This document shows, piece after piece, positions 21,961 to 35,100 of a DNA stretch of 64,000 nucleotides. Origin of the DNA: Membranipora membranacea (lineage: Eukaryota; Bryozoa; Gymnolaemata; Cheilostomatida; Membraniporidae). How positions within the stretch are numbered: the first letter of the stretch is position 1; the number at the start of each line of letters is the position of its first letter. Location of the stretch: positions 6,679,493-6,743,492 of the forward strand of contig OU612071.1 of NCBI GenBank assembly GCA_914767715.1. Direction: 5' to 3'. The notes under the pieces were generated by a model. It had not been told where the DNA came from and made no database searches. It saw only the letters and a list, made by a program, of their open reading frames with translations. The position numbers and the translations under genes are program-made.

Positions 21961-22761
21961 CATGGAACATCGGCATGGCTACCAGTCCAACTCATTCAAT
22001 GTATGAGTATTTATTAGGCCTTACATCAAACAACAGTTTAGTGTTGAAATTAAGCTGAGGTTATGGTGACATAGCGGCACACATTTCCCCTTACATTGCG
22101 GAAGTTATGACAGATACAAGTTGTCAACTGGAGCACATAATTACTGGTTATGAAGCTATTTTCGGCTCCACCAACTTGAATCCAATTTCTGTCCTACTTT
22201 ATTTGATTAAATTCCTCACATTTCACCATAACCTTGTGCATATAAAGATGTCTCATAATGATTATAGAGAACCAGTGATTTTAATGAAACTTCCGTCTGA
22301 GTATCTATTTGCATACTTTTATTAGAGCTCTCAGCTTTGTCATAAATTACTCAGCGTATTTATTATAGTTCAATACTCCAACATTCTCAGAATGGAATTT
22401 GGCAAACACGTGCTAGATTTTGTCCTCATGTATATCTAGCAATGAGATCATCCAAATTCAAGGAGGCATATCCAAATGTAATTGTGTCACCAGGATGACA
22501 CATGGGCGAGTCATTGCCACAAAACTCTATGCAGTTATGTCGATGTTGCACTATGCTAAATATTTATTGTAAATTTGAGGCAAACATATCCTCTAAGCGC
22601 TAGTGAGTTATTGCATCATTGTGTTGATGTTAATGAGCCATCAATTAGCCTACCAAAAGACAAAAGCATATTATAGTCAGGCAGTTACTCCTGGTAAAGT
22701 TGTGCAAGATTTGCATTGTAAAAAAATTCAATGCTCTACTTTGCATGAATTAATGTTTGTG

Positions 22762-22920
22762 GAAAGAGTGCCTTTCATAAGGGAAAGTAACGAACAGTCT
22801 CTGCATTATGATGTCAGAGTCTCCCGGATGTGCAATACAAGGAACAAGCGCTACTGGGAGACTGTGACATCATAATGCAGATAATGAGAGTTACCTTTCC
22901 TCATGCAAGGCACTCTCTCA
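22762..22920. mobile_element. Palindromic MITE-like element, about 155 bp
   Basis: The left half (gagtgcctttcataaggg ... ctgcattatgatgtcagag) and the right half (gtgacatcataatgcag ... ggcactctc) are inverted repeats of about 60 bases each around a short centre. There is no coding capacity. It lies in the extra segment of copy A of the duplication. Confidence 0.7.
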
Positions 22921-23703
22921 ACCATCAATCATTCATGTCAAGTAGAGCATTGAATTATTTTACACAACTTAATTATAAGTAACAGCCTGACCATAACATG
23001 GTTTTGTCTTCGGGTAGTTTTAAATTGTGCTATATAATTTTTTTTGTCACATCGGCTATAAATCGAGTATTACCAGTAGGAAAAGTACTGTGATCACCTA
23101 TTTCCTCGTATCACCCTGTCAGGTTTAAGTATATTCAGATAAGGCCATCAAAGAGGCCCCTGAACTTTATTTATATGTATATGACTCAAGATGCTAAATT
23201 ATTGGTTTTGTAGAAATCTTGGAATGAGACCATGAACTGTGCGCTAATCGTTTTTACACTGGTCTGATTACATTCCTTAAACTTCATTATTATTTTTCTG
23301 TACTTAAACTTGTCTCATAAAAATTATAGAGAACCTGTGACTTCCGTCTTAGATTCGTTTTTGATGTTGTAACCTGATATAAAGTCTTTAGCAGTAAATG
23401 ACTCAACGTATTGTAAAAACTCTAATCCCTCACATAATTCTCAATAGATAAAAAGGTGCACAATTCCTAAATTTTATCCTCATATCTGGTTAGGATTTCA
23501 TGGCAACCATTTAAACTGGCACGATGAGATCATTTAAACTGGCACGATGAGATCACCAAATTACAAGGAAAATAGCCAAATGTAATGTAACATCAGCGTG
23601 GCATGAGTCATCACAACAGAACTATATGCAGTTATTTCCTCGTATTAGCCTGTCTGGTTTAAGCTTTAACAGATAAGGCCATCAAAGAGGACACTGAATT
23701 TTA

Positions 23704-24442
23704 TGTTTATGTGTATGTATGTATGTATTTTTATTTCACATTCTGTATCATAGTGAGAAACATTTCAGGATGATCAAAATGAATGTGTGTTAAGAAAAAT
23801 TGTTTGAGAGACGCATAAAACATGGAAAAAAGCTGTTGTTTCGCTTCATCGTGTGACATCTAGGTGGTCTATACTTCGTATTTAGGCGAGAGGACCGTTT
23901 CTCCAGATTAAAATTTACTCTACTAAAAAGCGAATGTTTGTCATCTCCAGAAATCTTTAGAAAATGATTTACAGTTAGTTTCTTGATAAAAGATTCTAGT
24001 GTGCACATATTTAGAACAGACAGCCTGTCCTGGTAGTCTAAGCACGGTAAAATAATTTCGATGGCTGCTTCCTGCACTTTCTCAAGTTTCGCTCTCATAG
24101 AATCTGATAATTGTGTATAAAAAACTTGAGAGCCATATGCTAAAACAGATTTAATATTAACACAATAAAATAATTTAAGCCCATCATCATTCATACCCAA
24201 TCGTTTGAGCTGTCTCATTAAAAACAATTTCGAAAAACATTTTTCCACTAAAAATTCAACATGATCAATGAAAGTCAAAAAGTTGTCATATAAAATGCCT
24301 AAAATTTTAGCAGTACTAGATGGTTCTATACTAAAGTATTGCCGTCTAATTGTAGAGGGTCACGATGCTCGACCTGGTGGTTCAGGTGAAAGTTTATAAC
24401 ATGAGTTTTACCAGTATTTAGCCGCATGCTGTTTTTCTCTGA
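23704..24442 (-). pseudogene. LINE fragment, reverse transcriptase C-terminal region
   Basis: The minus strand encodes RLNTGKTHVINFH, then after a stop KILGILYDNFLTFIDHV, FSKLFLMRQLKRLG, LFYCVNIKSVLAYGSQVF and LEKVQEAAIEIILPCLDYQ. These are the typical blocks after the catalytic core of a non-LTR reverse transcriptase. The 3' end is a (ACAT)n tail (TGTA repeats on the plus strand at 23712-23730), as in several LINE clades. It is 5'-truncated with an internal stop, so it is inactive. Confidence 0.8.
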
Positions 24443-24542
24443 CTCAAGATGCTAAGTTAATTGTCATCAAATTTTCTAGAATTCTTTGGAATATGTCCAG
24501 GAAATGTGTGCTTACATTTATATCCCTAATATACTAGCTTTT

Positions 24543-24645
24543 CCAACATCTACTTTTTTGTTTTTGCTTACCCCAAAAAAACAAAAAAGTAGCTTCTATG
24601 TGACAAGGTGACCAAAATATATATATATATATATATATATATTGT
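24543..24645. repeat. Poly-T/poly-A hairpin and (AT)n tract
   Basis: CTACTTTTTTGTTTTTG pairs with AAAAACAAAAAAGTAG across a few bases (24550-24592). It is followed by an (AT)n run at about 24617-24641. Confidence 0.8.
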
Positions 24646-24649
24646 TTTT

Positions 24650-27600
24650 TCACTATGGCAACACACAAGCCATATTGTTGACATTTAAAGCATCATATTC
24701 TACAAAATTACCAAGCTATCCACAAAATTTCATTGCCAAGAGCCAATTTTAAAAATGACATCATATGTGTTATGTAAGAGCAGTCATGGGTCAAAACTCT
24801 GACCCGGCATGCTAATAGACTCTGGATTATTTTTTTTGATATTCACCAACATTCTCAGCAAAGGATAATAGTGGTTTCCTAGACCAAGTCTGGTTGATTT
24901 GCCTGCATTCAGAGTTGCTCCCCTTCAATGGTCATACCCATGGCCTTCTTTCCTGCGGCGTGACCTGTGGAAGGCGAGCAACTAGCCTGCTCACTAACTG
25001 GATTGAACTTGTTCCAAGCCTACCCAGCTTACCATGCCTGTCTGATATGTCATGGATGGAAGACTCCCAGCAGTGTTACCGCAAGAAGCAGAGAACTCAT
25101 ATAAGAATCAAAAGAATTGCGATTTGCAATAACAAAGCTGTTTTTCCCGCCAGGAAAATGGTCTGATTTTAGATAAAGGATTGAGCGCTCCGCAGTGCGG
25201 ATAAATAATCAGTATGTAAACAATTGTGAAAGAACTTATGTTGATGAGTTCTACTGATGAGTGTCTACCTAGCCTGTCTTGACCACCTTCTTTGTGGGGG
25301 GGGGGGGGTATTCAGGTTGTCAAGACAGGCTAAGTATATCAAGACCGAATGTAAATATTGGCTGATGTTTGGATGATGTGATCAAACGCTCATTTGCCCA
25401 CAGCTCATTACTAGTCTGGTATATATAATTATCCTTATTAAACGTATGGCGCCGGCATTGAAAAGAATGACCTTTCTAATTTTGAGGCTGGAATTTCAAT
25501 GGTACTCTCATGGGCAAAACACGAACATGTAATTTTACAGTGTTTATAGAATACTTTCCATGCAGCATTCTCCTGTGTGTCACTCTTTTGGAAACAAATT
25601 ATACTTTTGTGGCGGTTACTCTAAGGTTGACAATAGCCTGTCTTGATAAGCCTTGTTGGTGGTCAAAATAATATGAGTTTTCGTTTTTCAGTTTCCCTCA
25701 ATATGTTGATATTGACAGGGTGAAAACAGAATACCTTAAGTGACGAGAGTTTTCTCCCTATATATGTGAGAAGATAACTTGTAACTGAAGAAAATCATGG
25801 AGCAAAATCAGACATATATAATATGGCTGACAGCTATCTGCCTGGGTAAAATGATATTTGAGTGCTAGATAAACCATTAAACGACTGTCCAACAATGATG
25901 TCGGGTGTTGCATTTTACTTTGGAGTTGCCCGGTCAATGGCAATGAAGTGAAACACATTTTTAAAAAAGCATCGAAGGTTTGAAATTTTGGCATAAATGA
26001 CAAGATTAGCTTAGTAACAAAAATATACACTGTAGCCAGCGAAAAACATCAATTGCACCGATAATCTGTACAGTGTAAGGTAACTTGTCCCTCGGCTGTT
26101 TCTACAGTACTATCTGGTGAAGTGATTCGAAGGCTTTCTGAGCTGAAGTTCGAGCCTGTGTTCGGATTTGCCCTGTCCTCAATTGTGTACCCTTGATACT
26201 CTAATGTAAGTTCTGCATCAGTGTAGCTGCAGGCCTAACGATATGCAGCTAGCTTGAATCAACAAAGACAAAGGCTATTTAGCTTTCAGCTATCCTTTGA
26301 ATGTGACTGTATTGTTCCTCTATTTTTCTCCACAATGACTATACTCCATCAAGCGTTAACCAGGGGAAGGCAATTTCCAATTTATTCATGATCTGTATTA
26401 ATCACCCTTGTAACATCTATTATTTGTAAATCCTGAATAATCTCGGCATTGAATAAGTGTGATGACAATGATTGATGGTCAAAATTAATCTAAGCAATGT
26501 CAAGATTAAAATTGTTTTCCTATGTAATTGAGAATTTCTGCATTTCTGAATTTCTCCATTGTTGATCATAGTCCCAAAAAAAGCTTGCAGGTAAAAAGTC
26601 AAATGAACTATTTTACCAAAATGAGCATACTGACTCTTGTGATCTGACTGGGCATGTAGATCACTGATAGACTAGGCTATCATTACCACAAAGCAGGTGT
26701 CGTAAGGCTAAGTATGCATCATGCGTGACTTGTATTTGCGCATGTGCAAGAACAATGAGTTTAGTTTGGGTTCTGATTGCAACTTTGGAAAAGGGAAATG
26801 GGATGTCCCCTGCATAAACTGTCAATCAAAATCAGCTAATAATGACAAGAGAGGATAACTATTAATAACAAATCCGCACGCTTTGGGAAGTATATCACCA
26901 GAGCAGGTAGCCAATCAGATGGCTTCGGAATTCCGAGACTCAATTTTGCAGAGATCAGCTCATGCCCAGAGCTGAGCATGCGCAGAATGCAAAATGAGAG
27001 CAGATAACTTAAAATTACTACAGCCCATTGTTTTCTATATGGGTTTGAATCCACAGTAAAAGTATATAAGAGTGGTTCAATAATGGGAGTGGCAGTTAGG
27101 CAAGTTTGGGGAGTCTATTTTACACACCCATGCAGAAAACTTCATTCAGTCAAATGAATTTAAGCTTAATATATACCACTTTCCCATCCCCCTATCAATC
27201 CTTGATGGAGTATAATTATTGTCAATTGCATGTGGCACATCCTTGCTATCAGGTGTGGCAGCTCACCATTTATATGTAATAGAATGGTTTTCCCCCAATT
27301 TATAACTGTAACCAGGTGTATGTTAAAGGGCCAATGAGGTAAATTTTTATTTTGTATCATAACTTTGTTACGTAATTACCTTTTATTGCATCGCTGGATC
27401 GCTTTTGGCAGTTCATTCCCATGTATTTCTTGTCATTCAAACCAGTGTTGTCCCTATTTCTAACAAACTGCTACGTTCTTGCTTTCAGTTTTCCAACTGT
27501 GAATAAATCTGTCACAACCGTTATCTCATTCCAAATTACTTCCCCGTGGCTGCAGCTAAAATCAGCGATGAATAACCTTTTCCTTTATTTTGAATCTAAT

Positions 27601-28694
27601 GAGATAGGCATACTTTGATCTGTTGTTTGAGGGTAGAGGTTACATGTTGAAATTCAAATGACACTGCATTCAAACAAATCATCAATCCAAATCAGTGTAT
27701 CAGCTGGCAGCAATACCGCTATATGGACGATTTTAAAAGGCTTGAACGAAACAAATAGACTCAATTTGTTTTTTTGTCTTCATCATTAGTCGATGGCATA
27801 ATCTGCATAGCTACATTCTTCAGCTCGGCTCTCAGAAATTTATTATGTTTATTTCATTGAATTCCATATCTGGAATAGCATCATTAGCTTTCTTTTGCAA
27901 TACAAAGGGCTTGCCAAAATAGCCAGTCCCTAGTAGCAATCTAGAAATGCCCAAATCATCGACACTGTAGGGGTATAATTACTGTTTGCAATTTTGTAAA
28001 CAAGAAAATTTCTCATGCTAATTATTCATGCTACTAGGGACAGCCAATCAGATAACAGTCAGATGGGTCTCTGTGTTTAGTGTCCTAACTGTATAACGCT
28101 ATGATACTATTTCCATTCTATGAGAAGAATTTAATTCAGTGGTTTATTTATATTAAAAACTAAAAATAGATTGGATTATTCAAAGCTAGCAAGAGAATAA
28201 AACGTTGATAAAGAGACAGCATAATGCATAGAAAAATCAACAATATTAAAATTCATAGACATATCATTTCATGTAACTACAACTGCAAGAATTTAATAAA
28301 GTAACATTATCATTTCATAATATGTGATAAAAATGTAAGCCCAGCTTTTGTGTATGCTCAGCTATTGTGTATGCAAACCTATACTTCATGCACAACTATT
28401 TTGCATATGCAGATATCGTGTTTGTCATTGCAGGACCCTAGCCTGATAGTTGAAAGCAAAATTATTCAATTGTTATTGGACATTTTACATTGTAATGACC
28501 ATTTATACTACAGTGGAACTTACACGGGTAACGACAACAGCAATGATAAGACTTTGATTATTTTCTACATTTAGAGTCCAGCAAAACAATGAGAGCCTCA
28601 ATACTAAAGAGAATAGAAACAAAAGCAAACTATTACCTTCAAATTTGAAGCCTCCAATTGCTATTGACTATTTGCTAATCGGGAAACATACAAC
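24650..28694. other. Intergenic, mostly empty
   Basis: Contains the AGCCTGTC element at 25270-25332 and a solo end of the same family at about 25635. No open frame has splice context or family resemblance. Composition is AT-rich. Confidence 0.4.
25270..25332. mobile_element. Short inverted-repeat element, AGCCTGTC family
   Basis: TAGCCTGTCTTGACCACC on the left and GGTTGTCAAGACAGGCTA on the right are near-perfect inverted repeats around a poly-G stretch. This is a 63-bp, minimal copy of the family also seen at 38092-38305 and 36688-37053. Confidence 0.75.
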
Positions 28695-29379
28695 CTAGTC
28701 CAAGTCATCATCAGTGACTTTGGAACTGCTTCCATAAGCTGATGTGAGCCATTCCACAATGAACATACGTATCTGATTGATTTGTGATGAGTTCAACTTA
28801 CTCACTTGAATCACAAAATTCTCTTCATGTTCAGGTTTTAATGTCTTGATCCATTCCATAATCTCATGCAGTGTGGCGACTGTTGGACTTTGATCACCAT
28901 ACAACCTGTTAACGATATCACGACTCTCATCCAAAAGCTTTCGCACATCTGTAGGTCTACTTTCTAGATTCATCCAAAGAGCCCTGCACATATAGAGGGC
29001 AACCGTCTGTGAGAGAACTGCTCCCTTTCCATATTTGTTTTCAAAGATAGACTTTGCATGGTCAATGTAAGCATATGCAAGATCAAATTTTTCGATTGAT
29101 CCATACCAGACTCCGAGTGACAGCAATGTGAGCCAAGTGACTACGGAAGATGAATCAACACTATCTAACCTTGCTTTCCATCCTGCTTTCATAAATTTCT
29201 CTAGCTTTGATTCCCCAGGCTGGCTCGATTGACTGACAGTGGCTGATGAGTTATCAGAAGGCAGATTATTAGGTCTTCTAGAGGAAGTGTTTTGTGAGAG
29301 AACTTGGGCAAAAAGCTCACCAATAACATCACCATTCCACATGATGCAGTGTGTTATGGCGTCTACCTTTTCTTCATAA
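28695..29379 (-). CDS. 3' exon of a TPR-like gene, possibly the 32.1-35.1 kb gene
   Basis: A single open exon begins after the acceptor ccgtag in phase 2 and encodes YEEKVDAITHCIMWNGDVIG ... TDDDLD with a stop, 228 aa. Helical, TPR-like stretches are visible (VVTWLTLLSLGVWYGSIEKF, DLAYAYIDHAKSIFENKYG, DVRKLLDESRDIVNRLYGD). Its phase fits a donor (GG|gtatgc) at about 32320 in the nucleotidyltransferase exon, which would read AMNYG-YEEKV. It could therefore be the true 3' end of that gene; otherwise it is the end of a separate gene whose 5' exons I did not find. Confidence 0.6.
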
Positions 29380-30379
29380 CTACGGTAATGTCAGATGACA
29401 TTTTCTTATGTTATCATCATGAAGGACATCATGTTTTATAATTACCTTAGTGTATAAGAGCAACCATATTTTCTTCCGAATGTGCAACGATCACTTACAC
29501 AACATGGTATTGAAGTATCCTTATTCTCAAATGATTTATTATTAAGTGCGACAGTACGAAACTAAAGGTCAATCACATATCATATAAAGACGCAGACCAA
29601 TAAATAACTAGTTAATATTCAACAAATACATTTCTGTACCAGACCTTGAGCCGAAACCATACAATTGGTAACAGATCATAACCTGGATTAGAAGTCCCAT
29701 AAAAATATGACACCTGTCAAAACTGATTACCCTTGCACCTATTATTGGTCATTATTAGTTTCAAAAAGCGGAGAAAAACAATGAGCTTACAAAAGTCAAA
29801 AGCTAAGACTAAGGGTGAACTCTAGGTCACCAGACATTATAACACAAATAGCACTGGTTTCTGATTATATTTTTTTTCTCATAAGTTCCATTGTCATCCA
29901 CATGTTGTCAATTTGAATAGCTATGGTGATCTGTTTCGGCGTGATTATTATAGGCTTGACCTGCTTGTTGTGAGAGCTTTGCTGCTTGTTCGCTGACTTC
30001 GAATTGATGATAGGAGAACCAAGGACTTTAGAGTTATAGATATGAAATCGAATCAGGGGAATAGTGTAGTAGAGTATGCATTGAGATTTAACCCAGCATG
30101 CTGTGCAGACAGGAAATCATCATTTAACCCCACATAATCTGTAAAACAAAACAAAGTAAAGTTAGTTTAAATTCAATTATTACTAAGAGCTTAAACTGAG
30201 ACCCAACGGATACATACTTAGGCATTCAGTGCATGGTGACGGGTAGTTTAGGTTAAGGCTTAAACATCATAGGTTATCATTATTGAGATTTATCTAGACA
30301 CAGGCTATATGGTAATGGAAAATAGTAATATTGTAGTAAATAGAGGGAATAATACACTGAGGGCGTATTGAATTATAAC

Positions 30380-30700
30380 AAAACATAATCACAGGGCCAT
30401 GAGAAATCTGGGCACGTGCAACAACCCGTGGAGAATCAAACAACGGGAAAACAACAGAAGTCACAAAACATCTTCAAAATAACCACAGAGTCACGAGATC
30501 TTTGGGCACGTGAATCAACCCTGGAAAGATTGCGAAATTAGAAAACCAATATATTGCACCATAGAAAACAAGTGCAGTTGACACCATAAGCTATTTTGAA
30601 AATAACGAGCAATAGAAGTCACTAAAGATCTTCAAAACAACCCTGGAAAGATTGCAAAATCAGGAAAACCAACAGATTACACCATGGATAAACAGGTGCA
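30380..30700. repeat. Degenerate tandem repeat, about 150-bp unit
   Basis: Phrases recur in the same order: gggcacgtg, aaccctggaaagattgc, gaaaaccaa, caccat, aagtcac, atcttcaaaa. They suggest at least two to three diverged copies directly upstream of the clearer arrays at 30952 and 31175. Confidence 0.55.
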
Positions 30701-30951
30701 CTTGACATCATAAATTACCTAAAAATAACCAAAACAAAAATGAGGGAAGGTCAAGCAAAGGACAGACTAACCATATTTTTACAGCTAGATAATTAAAACT
30801 GACAAAACACGCAAATCAAAAGAGAGTAATGACGAAATTGAGGCTAAAACCAACAACAAGGTAAACACCTTTACGCCTGTAAATGCAAACGTTGCACAAT
30901 AACAGGACAGCAAACCAGCACTATAAAAGCCTGATGGACACTTGTAAAAAT

Positions 30952-31110
30952 CAGTCAGCGCCAGGAGGCGGGTTCACGACATATAATAGTATACATATAA
31001 TCAGAGAACTATCTGATTCAGTCAGCGCCAGGAGGCGGGTTCACGACGTACAGCATTACAGATTTAATCAGAGAATTATCAGATTCAGTCAGCCCAAGGA
31101 GGCACATCTA
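30952..31110. repeat. 67-bp tandem repeat, about 2.4 copies
   Basis: agtcagcgccaggaggcggg starts two full 67-bp units, followed by a third, diverged partial copy (agtcagcccaaggaggc). Open frames here reflect only the repeat. Confidence 0.85.
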
Positions 31111-31174
31111 CAGAGAGGAAAATAGTCTAAAAACTTTTAGACACATTCAGCCAACAGAGCGTTTGGCAAGATAC

Positions 31175-31535
31175 ACAGAGATACAAATACCGCGATTCAC
31201 AGCGAGGAACCCAGTCTAACATAGCTTAGATATATAGAGATACAAATACCGCGATTCACAGCGAGGAACCCAGTCTAAAATAGCTTAGATATAAGAGATA
31301 CAAATACCGCGATTCACAGCGAGGAACCCAGTCTAACATAGCTTAGATATATAGAGATACATATACCGCGATTCACAGCGAGGAACCCAGTCTAACATAG
31401 CTTAGATATAAGAGATACAAATACCGCTATTCACAGCGAGGAACCCAGTCTAACATAGCTTAGATATAGAGAGATACAAATACCGCGACTCACAGCGAGG
31501 AACCCAGTCTAACATAGTTTAAATACACAGAGATA
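31175..31535. repeat. 59-bp tandem repeat, about six copies
   Basis: The unit runs agagatacaaataccgcgat, tcacagcgaggaacccagtc, taacatagcttagatatat (59 bp; 58-60 in practice). Copies are about 95% identical, with a decayed seventh start. With the two neighbouring arrays this makes a 1.1-kb satellite-like block between the two coding exon regions of the flanking gene. Confidence 0.92.
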
Positions 31536-32102
31536 TCACACTGAATATCACACTGAATTCGAGGTCATCTGCACCAAGGGTAAGATCTTATTATAAAGAT
31601 TTTGAATGTTTATGTATTTTTATGACTAAATGATAAATGCCAAGATATTATTGTAAAATTATTGATTGATTTATTGCCTGACGAATAGAACCATATTTAT
31701 ATTTTGTTATTATTGTTTAAAATAAATCCTTGAGCAATTCCACCGAGAATTGCACCAAACTCAAATCTAAACCAGTGCTCAGTAGTTGAGGCTAGCGCAC
31801 ATTGTACGATAGTAGCTCTACTTACCGCTGAGGTATTGTTGATCAACAGTTCAGTTGTGTTTTTGAAGTCTCTCTTTAATACCGAATTATCAGCAATTAT
31901 AAGTCCAGATCTGCTACCATTGCATTTGCACTACTTGAACCATACATATCGCGGATTCTAAAACAGAAAATTGGAGGATATTATATTATTTGGGATTTGA
32001 GACAAGGAGTGAACAACTCCAAATTACAGTCCGATTAATCAAACACAAAATTCATTCACAATAAATATCATATTATTACATTACATAAAACAGAACTAAA
32101 CG

Positions 32103-35100
32103 TTATATTAATATTCCATGCTGATAGTAAGATGCCGCCGCTCTTATCCCAGATTCAACTAGAGCCTGACACACCTTGCCATATTTCCCATTGTCGTATT
32201 TGCGTATGGTAAAGCTAATAAATAATGCTATGCCGCAAACAGTACAATGCAAGGCTGATATTCCAGGATCAGGAGGAGAATTTGATATAGCAAGCTTATG
32301 CTCAAATGCTGCATAATCTATCCCGAGCATACCCCATAATTCATCGCCAGCTCCATCAACCTCAGAATTTTTGCTGGGATTGCTTTCAAAAAATCTTCAA
32401 GCCCGCTACATCTACTCTGTGGATGTTTAAACACATTGTCGAGCTTCACCCCCTTTAGTGCCTGACTGACACTCTTTTCCTCTAAGTTCAGAAATAATTC
32501 TGCATACTGCTGATGTCCAGCCTTTAAAAGAAGCTCGCTAACTACTGAACAAATTTCGGAATCGAGTTCATAGCCAGAATCACCAAGAGCTTTTTTCAAA
32601 GCAGGAGGGGAACAAATTGTATCAAAACCAAGCTTGGACTTGAGACATTCCAATGCCTTTGCGAACCATCCACAGTAGAACCTGGTTTTCACACCACACC
32701 ACCAGTCTGACTTGATCTCATCAAGTCTCAACACATTGCAGATGTTTGCAGAATTTGTTTTCCAGATAGCTTTTTTCAGAGGAGTCATGCGTTCACACAT
32801 TCTGAAAAGGAGGCCTTCTGGCATTTGCCACCTAGACGATTCTCTGTTCTGAGTGGCAACAAGTCCATTCAAAGTTTGAAGTAAAGACACACGATCATCA
32901 TGAGAGTCATGATACAGATATGTAGAAAGGCGGACATAGCATGCACATGCCAACAGAAACAAGATTGTATCTCTAATGCACTGTGATATGTATTTCTTCT
33001 CATGCAACATATCAATCGTCTTCCAGACCGAATCTTCGAAACAACCACAGACTATCGAGAGATCATACAACAGAATGGAAGGAAATCTATAAAGATCCTT
33101 TTTGACATTGAGTGTGAAATTCATTTTGCCCATCAACTTGACATCAGGCTTGAAATTAAACTTCTCCATGTCAGCTACCAACATTTTCATGTTTGCTTCC
33201 TTCCGTTTGTCATTTGGCTCTATGACTGCCAACAGATTCCTTAACTTTTCTAATATGTTACAGTCTTGTTGATTTTGAGAGGCCTTGTAGGTGTAAACCT
33301 CATTCATATATGCTAGCATCGCTGTAAAGTCACCCATCAACGCATCAGCCTCGTTCGGATTTAGAAAAACAAGCTTGTATCGCTGGGCGATTTCCTCTGG
33401 GGTAGCAATGAAGTGATTCCTTGTCAATATACTGCCATTCCCTGTGGGGATATTACCAGACGGCTGCTCATCAACCCTTGTTTTAGGAATGCCGTTGCCT
33501 GTTGGTATATTACCAGCTTGCGGGGCGAGGCCATCAATCTTCAACCCATTTTGAGACTTATCTTCAAACCACGGCATGAGCTCATCAACAGCCATGTAAG
33601 ATAATTTGGTCTCCCTAAAGTTCCCTATGATGAAGTATGTGATTATTGCTAGCTTTTCAAAGTACAACACTGATTCTTTAGTTTTACAACCAGACTCCAA
33701 CAAAAACATGTACTCAAGATCTGAATAGGGTGTGGCTTCTCCTCTAGCCATAGAACCAATAGCCACCACACTAAATGAACAAGGGGGCTTCTGCTTCATA
33801 ATCGTAACACAATGATTCATGATCTGCTCAAGCATGGCTAACATTTTATCAGTACAGCTTATGGAAGCATATTTGACACAGTGTAAAAAAATCGTTAGTT
33901 GGATCCAGCTCTCTGACAGAGAGGTTTTCTGTGGGAAACATGCTTGCAATGTCTGTTGCTTTCTTCAGATCTTCTCTAGTTTCATATCTGACCTTCTGTA
34001 GTTGTAGCTTCTGCTTTTCAACATGCTCTCTAGTGTCGCTCTGGGATTTCTCGACAGATTCTCCCAAGAATGATTCTTGTACTTGGTACACTCTATCATG
34101 CCATCTCTGCTCGACAGGCTCATCTCGTGCACCGACAGAGTTAAACAAGCTGTGAGCCTGAAATAGTAAGAGTTAGATTGGTCATTGCATGCTCCTACCT
34201 ATCCAAAAATACATAGCTGCCTCATGTCTAAGAACTGAGCCAATCTAGATCACAAGGGTTGTCAAAAAACTATCTTTCCAGCCAATCAAGTTCTTACAAT
34301 GTTGTGTTTGGCTATAAAGTTGTTTATTGAAATTTAGCATTACAACAACTGTGTGGCAGCCTGACTTGCGGTTGGCATGATGACAATGCGAAAGGCACAT
34401 ATAATGCAAAGTTTATGAAATGCAGTGACATTGTGACATGGTGATAACTCTAACTCCTGGAGGAGATTGAAACCATTTTGATGTTTGCCAGTTTTGTTAA
34501 AGTAATCATGCTGACTCTTTAATTTAAGATTGAATATTTACCTTGATAATAATTTATTTGTACAAATATAAAATTATCAGCATTAGGTAGTTTATAATGT
34601 AATTGAAGCATATATTCAGGTTCAATTAGGTTATACCTTACCTTACCTATACCTTATAATGGTTAAAAATAATTGCAGGGTTTTATCACTCACCTCATCC
34701 CGGAGAATGGGTGGCCAGATAGAAGTGCCTTAGGGGCTAAGCCGTAATGTCTGCGCCAATTTTTGTTCTCAGTTTGTAGGCAGGTTGGAGCACACCTGGG
34801 GGTCTAACAATCCCTAGTAGTCAGTGGACTGCAGGGGGATTCGAACCAGCAACCTCAACACTTTCGCGCTGAAGACCGGCGCTCTAACCAACTAAGCCAC
34901 CTCCTACTCCTTGTTATTATACCAAGGGTATTATTGTGGCATCATATTCTCAGTGATGAGGATATTAATTATTCTCACCTTGAGACAGTCTCTCCAGTCT
35001 GCTTTGTCACCATCATTCTGATATTTCTTGAGGTATTTCTCAGCTAGAGCAGCAAGGTGTGGTATCTGTGCCTTTAGATCGTATTTCCCATGCTCCTCAT

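Larger units (their letters stand above)
22190..24530. repeat. Segmental duplication, both copies interrupted
   Basis: Copy A (22190-22540 plus about 23098-23240) matches copy B (23270-23703 plus about 24443-24530); shared landmarks are gtctcataatgattatagag, ctatgcagttat, tatttcctcgtat, cagataaggccatcaaagag and tgactcaagatgctaa. Copy A carries about 550 extra bases, including the palindrome at 22762-22920. Copy B carries the LINE remnant at 23704-24442. A 22-bp direct repeat (ggcacgatgagatc core) lies at about 23510-23555. Confidence 0.6.

Noticed and set aside
22603-22875. 90-codon plus-strand frame
   Set aside because: It spans the palindromic element; no protein-like features.
34830-34912. 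Functional tRNA gene
   Set aside because: A and B boxes are present but the acceptor arms do not pair and the sequence continues into a SINE body with related copies.
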